Shown here: positions 27,222 through 36,319 of the stretch, in pieces | How positions within the stretch are numbered: position 1 is the first letter of the stretch | Layout of the letters: the number at the start of each line of letters is the position of its first letter | Origin: Bacillota bacterium | GTDB lineage: Bacteria > Bacillota_I > Bacilli_A > Erysipelotrichales > Erysipelotrichaceae | DNA length: 42,171 bases | Direction: 5' to 3' | Assembly (NCBI GenBank): GCA_030526175.1 | Contig: JAUNDJ010000007.1 | Location: forward strand, 1 to 42,171 | The notes under the pieces: model-generated | Database searches by the model: none | Seen by the model: the letters and a program-made list of their open reading frames with translations, nothing else | What the model was told of the DNA's origin: nothing | Program-made: the position numbers and the translations under genes

Positions 27222-28796
27222 CTATCCTTTAAAGAATGTTCCTAAGATGCTTCTTCCTAAGCTAGCACCGATATTTCCGCCTAATGTCTTTCCAAATTTT
27301 CCACCAACACTTCCACCAATGGCTTTACCAATTTCTCGACCAACGGTTCCTGAGGCAGAATTAGCGACATTTTTAATTGCTTTTTGCTTCTGTTTTTTTG
27401 CTTTTTCCGCTTCTTTTTGCGCTTGCTTTTCCGCTTCCTTTTGTAATTTCGCTTGTTCTTTTGCTTTTTGTGCATCCGCTTTTGCTTGCGCAACTTCTAA
27501 TTCTTGTTGTTGATGAAGTCTTTCTAAAAATTCATATGCAGAATCTGGATCGATATAATCTTTATATCGAAGATATAAATCGCTTGTCTTTACAAGTTGT
27601 TCTCTTTCCTCATCGCTAATGGCACTCATAAACGATTGTGGAGGTAAGATTTTACATTGTTGAACAATGGTTGGTACACCTTCTTCATCTAATACAGAAA
27701 CTAGAGCTTCTCCCACTCCTAAATTTTGAAGAACGGTTACAGTATCAAAATCCGGATTTTTTCTAAAAGAGGCCGCTGCTGATTTGATGGCTTTTTCATC
27801 TTTTGGTGTATATGCACGAAGGGCATGTTGAATCTTATTTCCTAATTGGGCTAAGACAGAATCAGGAATATCCGATGGATTTTGTGTGATAAAGTAAACA
27901 CCTATTCCTTTGGAACGAATAAGTTTTACCACTTGTTCTATTTTTTCTAAAAGAGCTTTTGAAATTCCATTGAATAATAAGTGGGCTTCATCGAAGAAAA
28001 ATACCATTCTTGGTTTGTCTAAGTCTCCCACTTCCGGAAGGGTTTCGAACAATTCCGACAACATCCATAATAAGAAGGTTGAATACAAGCTAGAATCTTG
28101 AATTAGAGAACGGCAATCTAAAATATTGATCATTCCTTTTCCATTTTCTTTTGTGAACCAATCGGAAATTTTTAATCCCGTTTCTCCAAAATATTGGTCA
28201 GCTCCTTTGGCTTCTAAAGACACGATAGCTCGAATGATGACATTAATGCTTTGAACGGTCATATTACCATATTGAGAAGAATATGATTTGGCATTTTCTG
28301 CGACATGGTTAAGCATGGCTTTTAAATCTTTTGTATCAATCAGCAACAATTGTTCATCATCCGCAATCTTAAAGACAATTTCTAAGATGGAGCTTTGTGT
28401 TGGATTTAATTCTAATAATTTGGCTAATAATAAAGGTCCCATTTCAGAAATAGTTGTTCGAACAGGGATTCCTCCTTTTCCGAAAATATCCCAATAGGTA
28501 GAAGGATATCCTTGGTATGTGAAACCGCATTCGGATAAACCAAAATATTCAATACGTTTTTGCATGTTTTCACTATCCACACCAGGCTTAACCATGCCCG
28601 AAAGATCTCCTTTAACATCGGCCATAAAAACAGGCACGCCCATATCACTAAAAGATTCGGCTAATACTTTTAAAGAAACAGTTTTTCCTGTTCCAGTTGC
28701 CCCGGCAATCAATCCGTGTCGATTGGCCATTTTAGGAATGATTGAAACCTTTTGGTCTCCTGCTTGTCCAATCCAAATTTGATTATTGTAATACAT
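27222..28796 (-). CDS. HerA/YjgR-type ATPase (DUF853)
   Basis: A 524-residue FtsK/HerA-superfamily ATPase. Walker A is GATGTGKTVS near residue 35, Walker B is MVFFFDEAHLLF, and an arginine-finger-containing core lies between. After about residue 430 comes an Ala/Lys/Gln/Glu-rich helical stretch, then a Gly-rich tail (GKAIGGSVGGKFGKTLGGN) resembling membrane-interacting or glycine-zipper segments. The family (E. coli YjgR) has no settled function; DNA translocation is assumed from the fold. GAGGAAAA precedes the ATG. Confidence 0.88.
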   Translation of the reverse strand: MYYNNQIWIGQAGDQKVSIIPKMANRHGLIAGATGTGKTVSLKVLAESFSDMGVPVFMADVKGDLSGMVKPGVDSENMQKRIEYFGLSECGFTYQGYPSTYWDIFGKGGIPVRTTISEMGPLLLAKLLELNPTQSSILEIVFKIADDEQLLLIDTKDLKAMLNHVAENAKSYSSQYGNMTVQSINVIIRAIVSLEAKGADQYFGETGLKISDWFTKENGKGMINILDCRSLIQDSSLYSTFLLWMLSELFETLPEVGDLDKPRMVFFFDEAHLLFNGISKALLEKIEQVVKLIRSKGIGVYFITQNPSDIPDSVLAQLGNKIQHALRAYTPKDEKAIKSAAASFRKNPDFDTVTVLQNLGVGEALVSVLDEEGVPTIVQQCKILPPQSFMSAISDEEREQLVKTSDLYLRYKDYIDPDSAYEFLERLHQQQELEVAQAKADAQKAKEQAKLQKEAEKQAQKEAEKAKKQKQKAIKNVANSASGTVGREIGKAIGGSVGGKFGKTLGGNIGASLGRSILGTFFKG

Positions 28797-28847
28797 ATGT
28801 TTTCCTCGCTTTTTTCTTATTATAAACGAAGAATCGAGGATGATAAA

Positions 28848-28875
28848 GAAAAGAAGAGAAACCCGTTCTCTTCTT
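28848..28875 (-). terminator. Terminator of the CDF transporter gene
   Basis: On the minus strand a ten-base-pair AAGAAGAGAA stem (28866-28875 with 28851-28860) with a five-base loop, followed by a T-rich stretch. Confidence 0.8.
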
Positions 28876-28880
28876 CTGTT

Positions 28881-29984
28881 CTATCCACTATAGTTTGTAT
28901 CAAAATTAATATCAATTCTAAATCCTGGATATATCGATTGTACTTGTTTTACCATATTTTGATTTAATTCTTCTTTATTTTTTACACTAAAGTCTAATAA
29001 TACATCCATGGAAATGTATTTTTGGTCTTCATCAAAGAAAATGGCATGGACACCTAAAGTTCCATCGTATTTCATTAATTGGTTTCGAATATTTTCTCTT
29101 TGAGGATTGTGTTCTTCATCAATCGCATAAATTCCAATGGTTAAGAAGACATTGTATTCTTCCAAAATAGTAAGTTGTATTTTTTTGATTAGTTTATGAA
29201 TATCTACGGCACTCATTTTCGCATCCAATTCAATGTGAACAGAACCAATGGCTTGATCTGGACCATAATTGTGAAGCACTAGATCGTAGGCACCCATAAC
29301 ACCAGGAATCTCACGGATGCTTTGTTTGATATCTTTGGTGATGGCACTATCGGGTCTAGAACCAATCACATCGCTTAATGATTCCATCAACATTTCCAAT
29401 CCAGCTTTAATAATAAAGGCAGAAATAAAAGTTCCAATAAATCCATCGATAGAGAAATGAAATACCATTGTGATACAAGCCCCGATTAATGTCGAACCTG
29501 TAAGAATGGCATCAAAACTTGCATCGTTACCAGAGGCAACTAACGCATCGGAGTTTAACTTTTTTCCTTGGTTTGTCACATATTTACCTAATACAATTTT
29601 GATTCCAATGGTAATTAAGATAACGAGAACCGTCACAAAGTTATAATCTGGCATTTCTGGATGAAAAATGTTTTTGATTGATTCGATTAAAGAAGAAACA
29701 CCTGCGCTTAATACAATTCCCGCAATGATGATGGCACTGAAGTATTCGATACGCCCATATCCATAAGGATGTTTACTATCTGGTTCTTTTTTAGCCAATT
29801 TGATTCCAATGATTGTGATAATGGATGACAGAGCATCGGTTAAGTTGTTGATGGCATCTAAGACAATAGAAATGGAACCAGAAAGAATTCCAATAAAGGA
29901 TTTCAAAGCTACTAAAATTAGATTTGCCATAATCCCAATAATACTGGTTTGTGTAATTTGTTTCTCACGTGATAATAAATCCAT
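28881..29984 (-). CDS. Cation diffusion facilitator, probably manganese efflux
   Basis: A six-helix CDF transporter with a C-terminal cytoplasmic domain, 367 residues, exporting divalent metal in exchange for protons. The intramembrane metal residues read N46-xxx-D50 in helix 2 and D154-xxx-D158 in helix 5. Zinc carriers have His/Asp there (HxxxD), while manganese exporters of the MntE/MneA type use Asn/Asp, so Mn(II) is favoured (inference from family knowledge). AGAGG lies six bases upstream of the ATG. The C-terminal region is longer than in simple CDFs and appears to hold two related metal-sensing folds. Confidence 0.88.
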   Translation of the reverse strand: MDLLSREKQITQTSIIGIMANLILVALKSFIGILSGSISIVLDAINNLTDALSSIITIIGIKLAKKEPDSKHPYGYGRIEYFSAIIIAGIVLSAGVSSLIESIKNIFHPEMPDYNFVTVLVILITIGIKIVLGKYVTNQGKKLNSDALVASGNDASFDAILTGSTLIGACITMVFHFSIDGFIGTFISAFIIKAGLEMLMESLSDVIGSRPDSAITKDIKQSIREIPGVMGAYDLVLHNYGPDQAIGSVHIELDAKMSAVDIHKLIKKIQLTILEEYNVFLTIGIYAIDEEHNPQRENIRNQLMKYDGTLGVHAIFFDEDQKYISMDVLLDFSVKNKEELNQNMVKQVQSIYPGFRIDINFDTNYSG

Positions 29985-30040
29985 AACTTACCTCTTTTCA
30001 AAACGATATTTATTATACTTGATTCTAAAAATAATCGAAA

Positions 30041-30056
30041 GTTTAAAAAATTAAAC
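30041..30056 (+). promoter_or_regulatory. Candidate operator 1 of the XRE-cupin/pot operon
   Basis: GTTTAA-N4-TTAAAC, extended outward to AAAGTTTAA / TTAAACTTT. It sits nine bases upstream of the -35 box. The same 16-base pattern recurs at 30116-30131, so both probably bind the same dimer, most simply the XRE-cupin regulator itself. Confidence 0.6.
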
Positions 30057-30064
30057 TTTTTGTA

Positions 30065-30092
30065 TTGTATTTGTGAATTTAAGAGATATAAT
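30065..30092 (+). promoter_or_regulatory. Sigma-A promoter of the XRE-cupin/pot operon
   Basis: -35 TTGTAT (30065-30070), 16-base spacer, -10 TATAAT (30087-30092). It is flanked by the two GTTTAW-N4-TTAAAC sites. Confidence 0.75.
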
Positions 30093-30115
30093 TATTTCGA
30101 AATACTAAACAAAAT

Positions 30116-30131
30116 GTTTATTTAATTAAAC
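30116..30131 (+). promoter_or_regulatory. Candidate operator 2 of the XRE-cupin/pot operon
   Basis: GTTTAT-N4-TTAAAC, the same spacing as 30041-30056, placed downstream of the expected transcription start and just before the ribosome binding site. Binding at both would allow looping or roadblock repression. Confidence 0.55.
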
Positions 30132-30151
30132 TCTTGAAAGAAGGTGATGTT

Positions 30152-30685
30152 ATGGAAATTGGACATAAGATCAAAGAATTACGACTTCGCAATGGTTTAA
30201 CATTAGAAGAACTCGCAAGTCGTTCTGAACTGACAAAAGGGTTTCTTTCTCAATTGGAAAGAGATTTAACGTCTCCGAGTATTTCCACTTTAGAAGACAT
30301 TTTGGAAGCTTTAGGAACCGACCTTTCGACTTTTTTTCAAAAAGAAAAAGACGAAAAGATTGTGTTTAAGGAAGAAGATTTTTTTGTGGATGAAAGAGAA
30401 TCAGGAATCGTAGAATGGGTCGTTCCGAATGCTCAAAAGAATGAAATGGAACCTATTTTGTTAACCTTATATCCACACAAACAATCAGATATCATGGAAA
30501 GCCATGATGGAGAAGAATTTGGGTATGTATTAAAAGGAAGTGTAGAACTTGTGATTGGTAAGCAGAAACAAAAAGTAAAGGCGAAAGAAACGTTTTATAT
30601 TTCGAGTGGAAAATCACATTATTTGTATAATCCGAATAATACAGAAGCCAAGATATTGTGGATATCAACCCCACCACAATTTTAA
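30152..30685 (+). CDS. XRE-cupin transcriptional regulator of polyamine uptake (PuuR-like)
   Basis: A 177-residue regulator. Residues 1-60 form an XRE helix-turn-helix ([23 protein letters not shown]), and the C-terminal half is a cupin barrel ([31 protein letters not shown]). In PuuR-type proteins the cupin binds the small-molecule effector, here probably a polyamine, since potABCD follows directly. ATG 30152 has AAGGTGAT at good spacing; the TTG at 30134 is rejected. Two matching palindromes flank its promoter, consistent with autoregulation. Confidence 0.9.
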   Translation: MEIGHKIKELRLRNGLTLEELASRSELTKGFLSQLERDLTSPSISTLEDILEALGTDLSTFFQKEKDEKIVFKEEDFFVDERESGIVEWVVPNAQKNEMEPILLTLYPHKQSDIMESHDGEEFGYVLKGSVELVIGKQKQKVKAKETFYISSGKSHYLYNPNNTEAKILWISTPPQF

Positions 30686-30702
30686 AAAGAAAGGATCAGC
30701 GT

Positions 30703-32301
30703 ATGGATGTAGAAAACAAGAAGTTAGTACAATTCCGTGATATTAAAAAAAGCTTTGGTGAACAAGTTGTACTTAAAGGAATTGATTTAGATATTTATGA
30801 AAATGAATTTGTGACATTATTAGGACCTAGTGGATGTGGAAAAACCACTTTATTACGAATCTTAGGAGGATTCTTAGAACCATCGAGTGGACAAGTTATT
30901 TTTGATGGAGAAGATATCGGAGGACTTCCAGCATATAAAAGAGAAATCAATACAGTATTTCAAAAATATGCCTTATTCCCTCATCTGAATGTATATGACA
31001 ATATTGCGTTTGGATTAAATATTAAGAAAATGTCAAAAGACGTTATTGAACAAAAGGTCATGAAGATGTTAAAGCTGATTGGTCTAGAAGGATATGAAAA
31101 GAAAGATGTTTCTTTACTTTCTGGTGGACAACAACAACGTGTCGCTATTGCTCGTGCCCTAGTGAATGAACCAAAAGTTCTTTTATTAGACGAACCATTA
31201 TCTGCTTTGGATAAAAACTTACGAAAAGAAATGCAGTATGAATTAAAACGAATTCAACAAGAAGTAGGAATCACGTTTATTTTCGTTACCCACGACCAAG
31301 AAGAAGCATTGACTATGTCCGATAAGATCGTCGTTATGAAAGAAGGAGAAATTCAACAAGTAGGTTCTCCAACGGATATTTATAACGAACCAGCCAACCG
31401 TTATGTTGCTTCTTTTATTGGAGAAGGAAACATTCTTCCAGCTCGAATGATTGAGGATAAGAAGGTTCGTTTTGATGATATTACTTTTGATTGTGTTGAT
31501 ATTGGATATAAACCAAATGAACCTGTGGACGTGATCATTCGTCCAGAAGATATCGATATTGTGGATGTAGAAAAAGGAAAGATGACTGGAACTGTTGAAA
31601 GTGTTCTTTTCAAAGGTGTGCATTATGAAATTATGGTAGAAACGGTTCCAGGAACACACGTAACAGTAAATATGCACGTGAAGAAAAATCAAGATGTGAC
31701 AAGTGAAGATGGAAAAGAAAAGATTTCTGCCAACGATTTCTATGTAGACTTAGAAGATATGAAAGAAGAAGCGTTGAGCGATATGGAAATGATTGCTCGT
31801 GCCGATGCCCAAGCTTGGGATGCCCAAACAGAAGAGCCTCTTTCTATCGCAAAAATTGAAACAACGTTAACACCTCAAATTGGTGAATACGAAGTAACAT
31901 TTGCGACAGCTTCTGGAACGAGTGTAACACGTCGTATTTGGGTGATTGACCAACGTGTTGTTGAGAATAAAAAGGCAAACGAAGCCGTTTCTGCCTTTAA
32001 CTTCTTTAAGACAAAAGACGAAATTCAAGAATCTATGGCATTGGATACAGATTTAAAAACGTGGGCTAATGCGCAAGGATGGAAATTGGATAACGAAGAA
32101 GAATCGGTTGAGTTGAGTGTAGATTATGATTTTGATTGGGATCATATTGAAGAAGGAATTTATAAAGTGACATTCTGGACAACAGGACGTATGTTTAAAA
32201 TTCATACAACCGATTTTGTGGAAGAAGGAAAAGAAGTCGGACTTACTTTCTATCCAGAAGATATTCATGTCATGGAAAAGATGGGTTTCTTAGATGAATA
32301 A
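30703..32301 (+). CDS. potA: Spermidine/putrescine ABC transporter ATPase with a large insertion
   Basis: ATPase of the polyamine importer. Walker [10 protein letters not shown], the signature LLSGGQQQR, Walker [13 protein letters not shown] and the H-loop VTHDQEEAL are intact. The TOBE region starts near residue 240. PotA is usually about 360 residues; this one has 532. Between about residues 330 and 505, before the TOBE ending [14 protein letters not shown], lies extra sequence with [13 protein letters not shown] and [12 protein letters not shown], resembling Ig-like beta modules. ATG 30703 has AAAGGAT before it. It overlaps potB by eight bases. Confidence 0.93.
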   Translation: MDVENKKLVQFRDIKKSFGEQVVLKGIDLDIYENEFVTLLGPSGCGKTTLLRILGGFLEPSSGQVIFDGEDIGGLPAYKREINTVFQKYALFPHLNVYDNIAFGLNIKKMSKDVIEQKVMKMLKLIGLEGYEKKDVSLLSGGQQQRVAIARALVNEPKVLLLDEPLSALDKNLRKEMQYELKRIQQEVGITFIFVTHDQEEALTMSDKIVVMKEGEIQQVGSPTDIYNEPANRYVASFIGEGNILPARMIEDKKVRFDDITFDCVDIGYKPNEPVDVIIRPEDIDIVDVEKGKMTGTVESVLFKGVHYEIMVETVPGTHVTVNMHVKKNQDVTSEDGKEKISANDFYVDLEDMKEEALSDMEMIARADAQAWDAQTEEPLSIAKIETTLTPQIGEYEVTFATASGTSVTRRIWVIDQRVVENKKANEAVSAFNFFKTKDEIQESMALDTDLKTWANAQGWKLDNEEESVELSVDYDFDWDHIEEGIYKVTFWTTGRMFKIHTTDFVEEGKEVGLTFYPEDIHVMEKMGFLDE

Positions 32302-33130
32302 GTTTAAACAATTAGCCTATCCATATATGATATGGTCCGTGTTAATGTTGTTGTTTCCAATGTTGTTGATTTTGTTGTATTCTCTTATGACAAATGGAAA
32401 TACCATTGTAAACTTTCAATTAACACTGGATAACTATGTGAAATTCTTTACCGACAAAGATTTCTTATTAATCTTATGGCGTTCATTAACGATTGCCGTA
32501 AAAACAACGATTATTTGTTTATTACTAGGATATCCGTTGGCCTTCTTTATTAGTCGTTGTACCAAAAAGATGCAAACGACATTGATCTTATTAATCACTT
32601 TACCAACATGGATCAATATGTTAGTGCGTACTTATGCTTGGATTGGGATTTTATCTAGCGATGGTATTGTTGCGACCATTCTAGGATTCTTAGGATTTAA
32701 AAATGTAGAGTTATTATATACAGAAGGTGCGGTTTTATTAGGAATGGTATATAACTTCTTACCATTCATGATTCTTCAAATTAATACTTCTTTGACAAAA
32801 ATGGATAAGTCCTTATTAGAAGCCGCTTCGGATTTAGGAGCGGATAAAGTACAAACGTTCTTACGTGTCATTTTCCCTCTTTCATTACCAGGGGTTGTAA
32901 GTGGTATTACATTAGTATTTTTACCAGCCGTAAGTTCGTTCTTTATTCCTAAATTGTTAGGAGGAGGACAATACTTCTTGATTGGTAACGTTATTGAAAA
33001 CCAATTTATTACCGTAGGAGAATGGAGCTTTGGATCGGCTATTTCTGTAATCATGGCGGTAATTATGATGCTTCTAATGTTCCTTGTTCGTAAGGTGGAT
33101 ACGAAAAATGGAACAAAGGAGGATAAATAA
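32294..33130 (+). CDS. potB: Spermidine/putrescine ABC transporter permease PotB
   Basis: A 278-residue inner-membrane permease with six predicted helices. The ABC-binding EAA loop is seen in [25 protein letters not shown]. The start overlaps the potA end by eight bases and its stop shares one base with the next start, so the three transporter genes are translated in step. Confidence 0.95.
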   Translation: MNKFKQLAYPYMIWSVLMLLFPMLLILLYSLMTNGNTIVNFQLTLDNYVKFFTDKDFLLILWRSLTIAVKTTIICLLLGYPLAFFISRCTKKMQTTLILLITLPTWINMLVRTYAWIGILSSDGIVATILGFLGFKNVELLYTEGAVLLGMVYNFLPFMILQINTSLTKMDKSLLEAASDLGADKVQTFLRVIFPLSLPGVVSGITLVFLPAVSSFFIPKLLGGGQYFLIGNVIENQFITVGEWSFGSAISVIMAVIMMLLMFLVRKVDTKNGTKEDK

Positions 33131-35016
33131 TGAAAAAAGATAATCGAATTTTAGGAAAAATCTTAATGGGATTGGCTTTATTCTTCTTTTATGCACCAAT
33201 CTTATTTATGATTGTATTCTCTTTTAACGAAAGTAAATCGTTAACTCGTTTTACTGGATTCTCTCTTCGTTGGTATCAGACAATGTTAAAGAACCACGAT
33301 ATGATGGAGTCTTTATATATCACAATTCTTTGTGCCGTTTTGGCAACGATCATTTCAACAGTAATTGGAACCATTACAGCCATTGGTCTTTCCAAATCAA
33401 AAAAGATCATTCGCCAATTGGTAGAACAAGTCAATGACTTTCCACTGATGAATCCTGAAATTGTTACAGCGATTGGATTGATGTTGTTGTTTATTACATT
33501 CCAAGTGGAACGAGGATTTATGACATTATTACTTGCTCACGTGGCATTCTGTATTCCATATGTCATGTTGAGTGTCATGCCAAAAATTAGAAGCTTAGAT
33601 GCCAATTTATTGGATGCTGCCTTAGACTTAGGATGTACACCTTTTCAAGCGTTAATCAAAGTGTTAGTACCACAAATCATGCCAGGTATTGTATCGGGTG
33701 CATTGATTGCTTTTACGATGTCATTTGATGATTTTATCATCTCGTATTTCGTAACAGGATACGGGGTAAAAAACTTAAGTATCATGGTTTATACAATGTC
33801 CAAACGTGTAAATCCTTCGGTCAATGCGATTAGTACGGTGGTTGTTGTATTGATTACGATTATGTTGATTTTAATCAATGTCGTTCCTATGTTTAGAAAA
33901 AATAAACCAGTGGGTCCAAAACCAATGTGGAAAAAGGTTGTGGCGGCTGTCGTTTGTGTTTGTGTTGGATTTGGTCTATTCTCTTTCTCACAGAAACAAT
34001 CGTCTCAAAAATTTGCAGGTCAAACATTACATATTTATATGCCTGGAGAATATATGGGAGAAAATATCGTGGATATGTTCCAGGAAGAAACAGGTGCTAA
34101 ATTGGTAGTGGACAACTTTGATTCGAATGAACAAATGTATATTAAAGTGGCTAATGGAGAAAAATACGACTTATTAATCCCTAGTGATTATATGATTGAA
34201 CGTTTGATGGATGAAGGATATTTACAACCTTTGGATGATACGATGGTTGATGAAGTCACTCCATTAATTACCGAAAGTATTTTAAATCCAGATTACGATC
34301 CAGGAAATGTATATTCGGTTCCTTATTTCTGGGGAAGTGTAGGTATTGTTTATGATACAAACAAAGTATCGGAAGAAGATTTAGAAAAAGAAGGATTTGG
34401 CATTTTCTTAGATCAAAAATATAAAGGCGATGTGTATTTATACGATTCTGAACGAGATTCTATGATGATGGCTTTGAAAAATCTTGGATATTCTATGAAT
34501 ACGAACGATGAAAAAGAATTGAACGATGCATACGATTGGTTAGTAAAAGTAGTAGAAACAATGGATACAGAAATTGTTACGGATGAAATCATTGATAATA
34601 TGGCAGCGGCTCGAAAAGCATTAGGACTTGTTTATTCGGGAGATGCAGCCTATATTATGAGTGAAAACGAAGACATTGGATATTTTGAACCAAACGAAGG
34701 AACAAATATTTGGGTTGATGCGATGGTTATTCCAAAAACAGCGGATAATCCAGAACTAGCCAATGAATTTATTCGTTTTATTACCCAATACGATCCGGCA
34801 ATGGACAACTCTGATTATGTAGGATATACATCACCAAATATTGATGTTGCAGCTGCATTATATGGAGAAGGAGGAACATACGAAGGCATTAGCGCTTATG
34901 TTCCAAGACAAAACTTTGAAAACGATGAATCGTTTGGATACGATGCCCAAGCAAGAAAGATTATTGCCAATCTTTGGGCAAGAGTGAAAGTTGTAGCTTC
35001 GAACTCTGGAAAATAA
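33130..35016 (+). CDS. potCD: Fused PotC permease and PotD substrate-binding protein
   Basis: A 628-residue fusion. Residues 1-260 form a PotC permease with six helices and the EAA-type loop DAALDLGCTPFQALIKVLVPQIMPG. A further hydrophobic segment (about 265-285) leads into a PotD-type periplasmic-binding domain from about 295 (GQTLHIYMPGEYMG, LLIPSDYMIERLMDEG, VPYFWGSVGIVYDT). The membrane segment replaces the lipoprotein anchor usual in Gram-positive bacteria and fixes the binding domain 1:1 to the permease on the outer face. Polyamine specificity follows from the family. Confidence 0.94.
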   Translation: MKKDNRILGKILMGLALFFFYAPILFMIVFSFNESKSLTRFTGFSLRWYQTMLKNHDMMESLYITILCAVLATIISTVIGTITAIGLSKSKKIIRQLVEQVNDFPLMNPEIVTAIGLMLLFITFQVERGFMTLLLAHVAFCIPYVMLSVMPKIRSLDANLLDAALDLGCTPFQALIKVLVPQIMPGIVSGALIAFTMSFDDFIISYFVTGYGVKNLSIMVYTMSKRVNPSVNAISTVVVVLITIMLILINVVPMFRKNKPVGPKPMWKKVVAAVVCVCVGFGLFSFSQKQSSQKFAGQTLHIYMPGEYMGENIVDMFQEETGAKLVVDNFDSNEQMYIKVANGEKYDLLIPSDYMIERLMDEGYLQPLDDTMVDEVTPLITESILNPDYDPGNVYSVPYFWGSVGIVYDTNKVSEEDLEKEGFGIFLDQKYKGDVYLYDSERDSMMMALKNLGYSMNTNDEKELNDAYDWLVKVVETMDTEIVTDEIIDNMAAARKALGLVYSGDAAYIMSENEDIGYFEPNEGTNIWVDAMVIPKTADNPELANEFIRFITQYDPAMDNSDYVGYTSPNIDVAAALYGEGGTYEGISAYVPRQNFENDESFGYDAQARKIIANLWARVKVVASNSGK

Positions 35017-35044
35017 TAGTAAAGGATGGAAAATTTCATCTATT

Positions 35045-35069
35045 AAAAGAGCGGACATCCGCTCTTTTT
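35045..35069 (+). terminator. Terminator of the pot operon
   Basis: Ten-base-pair stem AAAAGAGCGG / CCGCTCTTTT with ACAT loop, ending in T. Confidence 0.93.
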
Positions 35070-35076
35070 AACTGCT

Positions 35077-35310
35077 TTATGAATTTTTCTTTTGTTGATT
35101 GACTTTCGTTTGTTTTGAGATCTGCTTTCTATTGATAGACATCACTCTTTTTAAAAAATCGTTCTCTTGTTGGAGAATTTTATTCTGGTATTTAAAACGT
35201 TCTATTTCTTCTTCCAGGGTCAAATCCTTAGTGGATGGATGACCTGTATTATTACAGCTTGTATCTTTAAAACCTTCTAATTGTTCTGTAGTAAAATAAT
35301 TAACACTCAT
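35077..35310 (-). pseudogene. Remnant of an IS3-type transposase OrfA with an internal deletion
   Basis: A 77-residue product. The N-terminal NYFTTEQLEGF and the C-terminal GHPSTKDLTLEEEIERF followed by YQNKILQQENDFLKR match, from memory, the two ends of helix-turn-helix OrfA-type proteins of IS3-like elements common in Bacillota. The whole DNA-binding middle is missing and the ends are joined in frame. No OrfB lies beside it. The start ATG has GGTGG upstream, so it could still be expressed as a short coiled-coil peptide. Confidence 0.65.
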
Positions 35311-35345
35311 AAATAACCACCATTTCTAATATCAGTATATCAGAC

Positions 35346-35374
35346 AAAATAAAACCCCTGTATTCGTACAGGGG
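35346..35374 (-). terminator. Terminator of the 35403-35783 gene
   Basis: CCCCTGTA, TTCG-type loop, TACAGGGG (35355-35362 with 35367-35374), followed on the minus strand by TTTTATTTT. Confidence 0.88.
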
Positions 35375-35402
35375 AAACAGTAGATACATCACAGATTGAA
35401 AA

Positions 35403-35783
35403 TTATCTGCTTCTATTCAGAACTAGCGCTAAGAATACTGGAAATATTCCTTCCCATCCCAATAAAAATATCCATAAAATACATTGGCTAAATAATAAAC
35501 ACTTTTTTAATGTCTGTCCATTTTGGTAAGCTTTTGAGAGTAAACCTTGATCATTAATACATCTCATTTCGCTTGAACATTTTAATTCAAATATTAAATA
35601 TAGAATATAAACAATGGTAATGACAGAAACCTTGATGATATTTATTGAAACAATGTCAGAAAATTCTAGAAATACCAATGCAAGAAGTATAATTATTAAT
35701 GCAATCAGACTTTTTTTTAAACTTTTTTTGGTTTCTGTGTGATTCTTTTCAGAATCTATTGAATTAAATAAAAAATGATACAT
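35403..35783 (-). CDS. Small membrane protein of unknown family
   Basis: A 126-residue protein with two long hydrophobic stretches near residues 27-66 (IALIIILLALVFLEF, VSVITIVYILYLIFEL), a Cys-containing loop (CSSEMRC) and a third segment at the C-terminus (CILWIFLLGWEGIFPVFLALVL). I do not recognise it. The start has GAGG six bases upstream and a strong terminator follows, so it looks like a genuine monocistronic gene. It faces away from the agr-like locus. An accessory or immunity-type role is only a guess. Confidence 0.6.
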   Translation of the reverse strand: MYHFLFNSIDSEKNHTETKKSLKKSLIALIIILLALVFLEFSDIVSINIIKVSVITIVYILYLIFELKCSSEMRCINDQGLLSKAYQNGQTLKKCLLFSQCILWIFLLGWEGIFPVFLALVLNRSR

Positions 35784-36199
35784 AGCTGGCCTCGAAGAGA
35801 AAGGTTGTATTACGATACTCTTATAAGATCATAAATTAGATTGTTGGATGTTATGCTGATTTTGTATAAATATGATAATAATTTCATGTTATTTTTTTCC
35901 TTTCTACAAAAAGTGTTTATTTGACGCCAATTTATTAACCTCTTTTTGTTATTACGATTCAATGATAACATTGGAAATCCATCTTAAAAAGTTAGTTCTG
36001 TTTGAAATGCATAAATACAGTTTAGAATACAAAATTAGATATAAGAATCGTATGCAAAAAAATAATGAACAGATCCTAACTGCGATACTGTAAATAGGGT
36101 TTTGAATAGGATTTTAGAATTGTAGTTGTTAGATAGACATATGTAGTTTTGGTGTTTTACTATTTTGTTTTATTTATAGGTGTTTAGAATTTATCATAA
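35784..36199. other. Gene-poor AT-rich stretch
   Basis: About 400 bases with no supported gene. One plus-strand reading of 73 codons (35872-36093) has no ribosome binding site and no family resemblance. This is probably decayed DNA between an IS remnant and the agr-like locus. Confidence 0.6.
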
Positions 36200-36233
36200 A
36201 AAAATAATCATCTCCTCTGCTAGAAATGATTAT
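36193..36233 (-). terminator. Terminator of the agrD-like gene
   Basis: On the minus strand ATAATCAT (36233-36226) pairs with ATGATTAT (36211-36204), followed by a run of seven T. It lies about 85 bases beyond the agrD-like stop codon. Confidence 0.8.
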
Positions 36234-36319
36234 CTTAAAATCTTGATTCAAATAGTACCGCATCCTAGTTAAACGAGTTTTAGTTAAGCAGTTGAATGAC
36301 TTCAATCTCATAAATATCT

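Noticed and set aside
27187..27619. Plus-strand Cys/Phe/Ala-rich frames over the end of the HerA-type gene
   Set aside because: Antisense shadows of the Lys/Ala/Glu-rich coil; no ribosome binding site and no plausible protein composition.
35872..36093. 73-codon plus-strand reading frame in the gap left of the agr-like locus
   Set aside because: No Shine-Dalgarno, no terminator, Ile/Phe/Tyr/Lys-rich composition as expected from random AT-rich DNA, and no recognised family.
36190..36312. Second short minus-strand frame (about 40 codons) downstream of the agrD-like stop
   Set aside because: Weak ribosome binding site and it reads straight through the terminator hairpin and T run; more likely 3' untranslated sequence.
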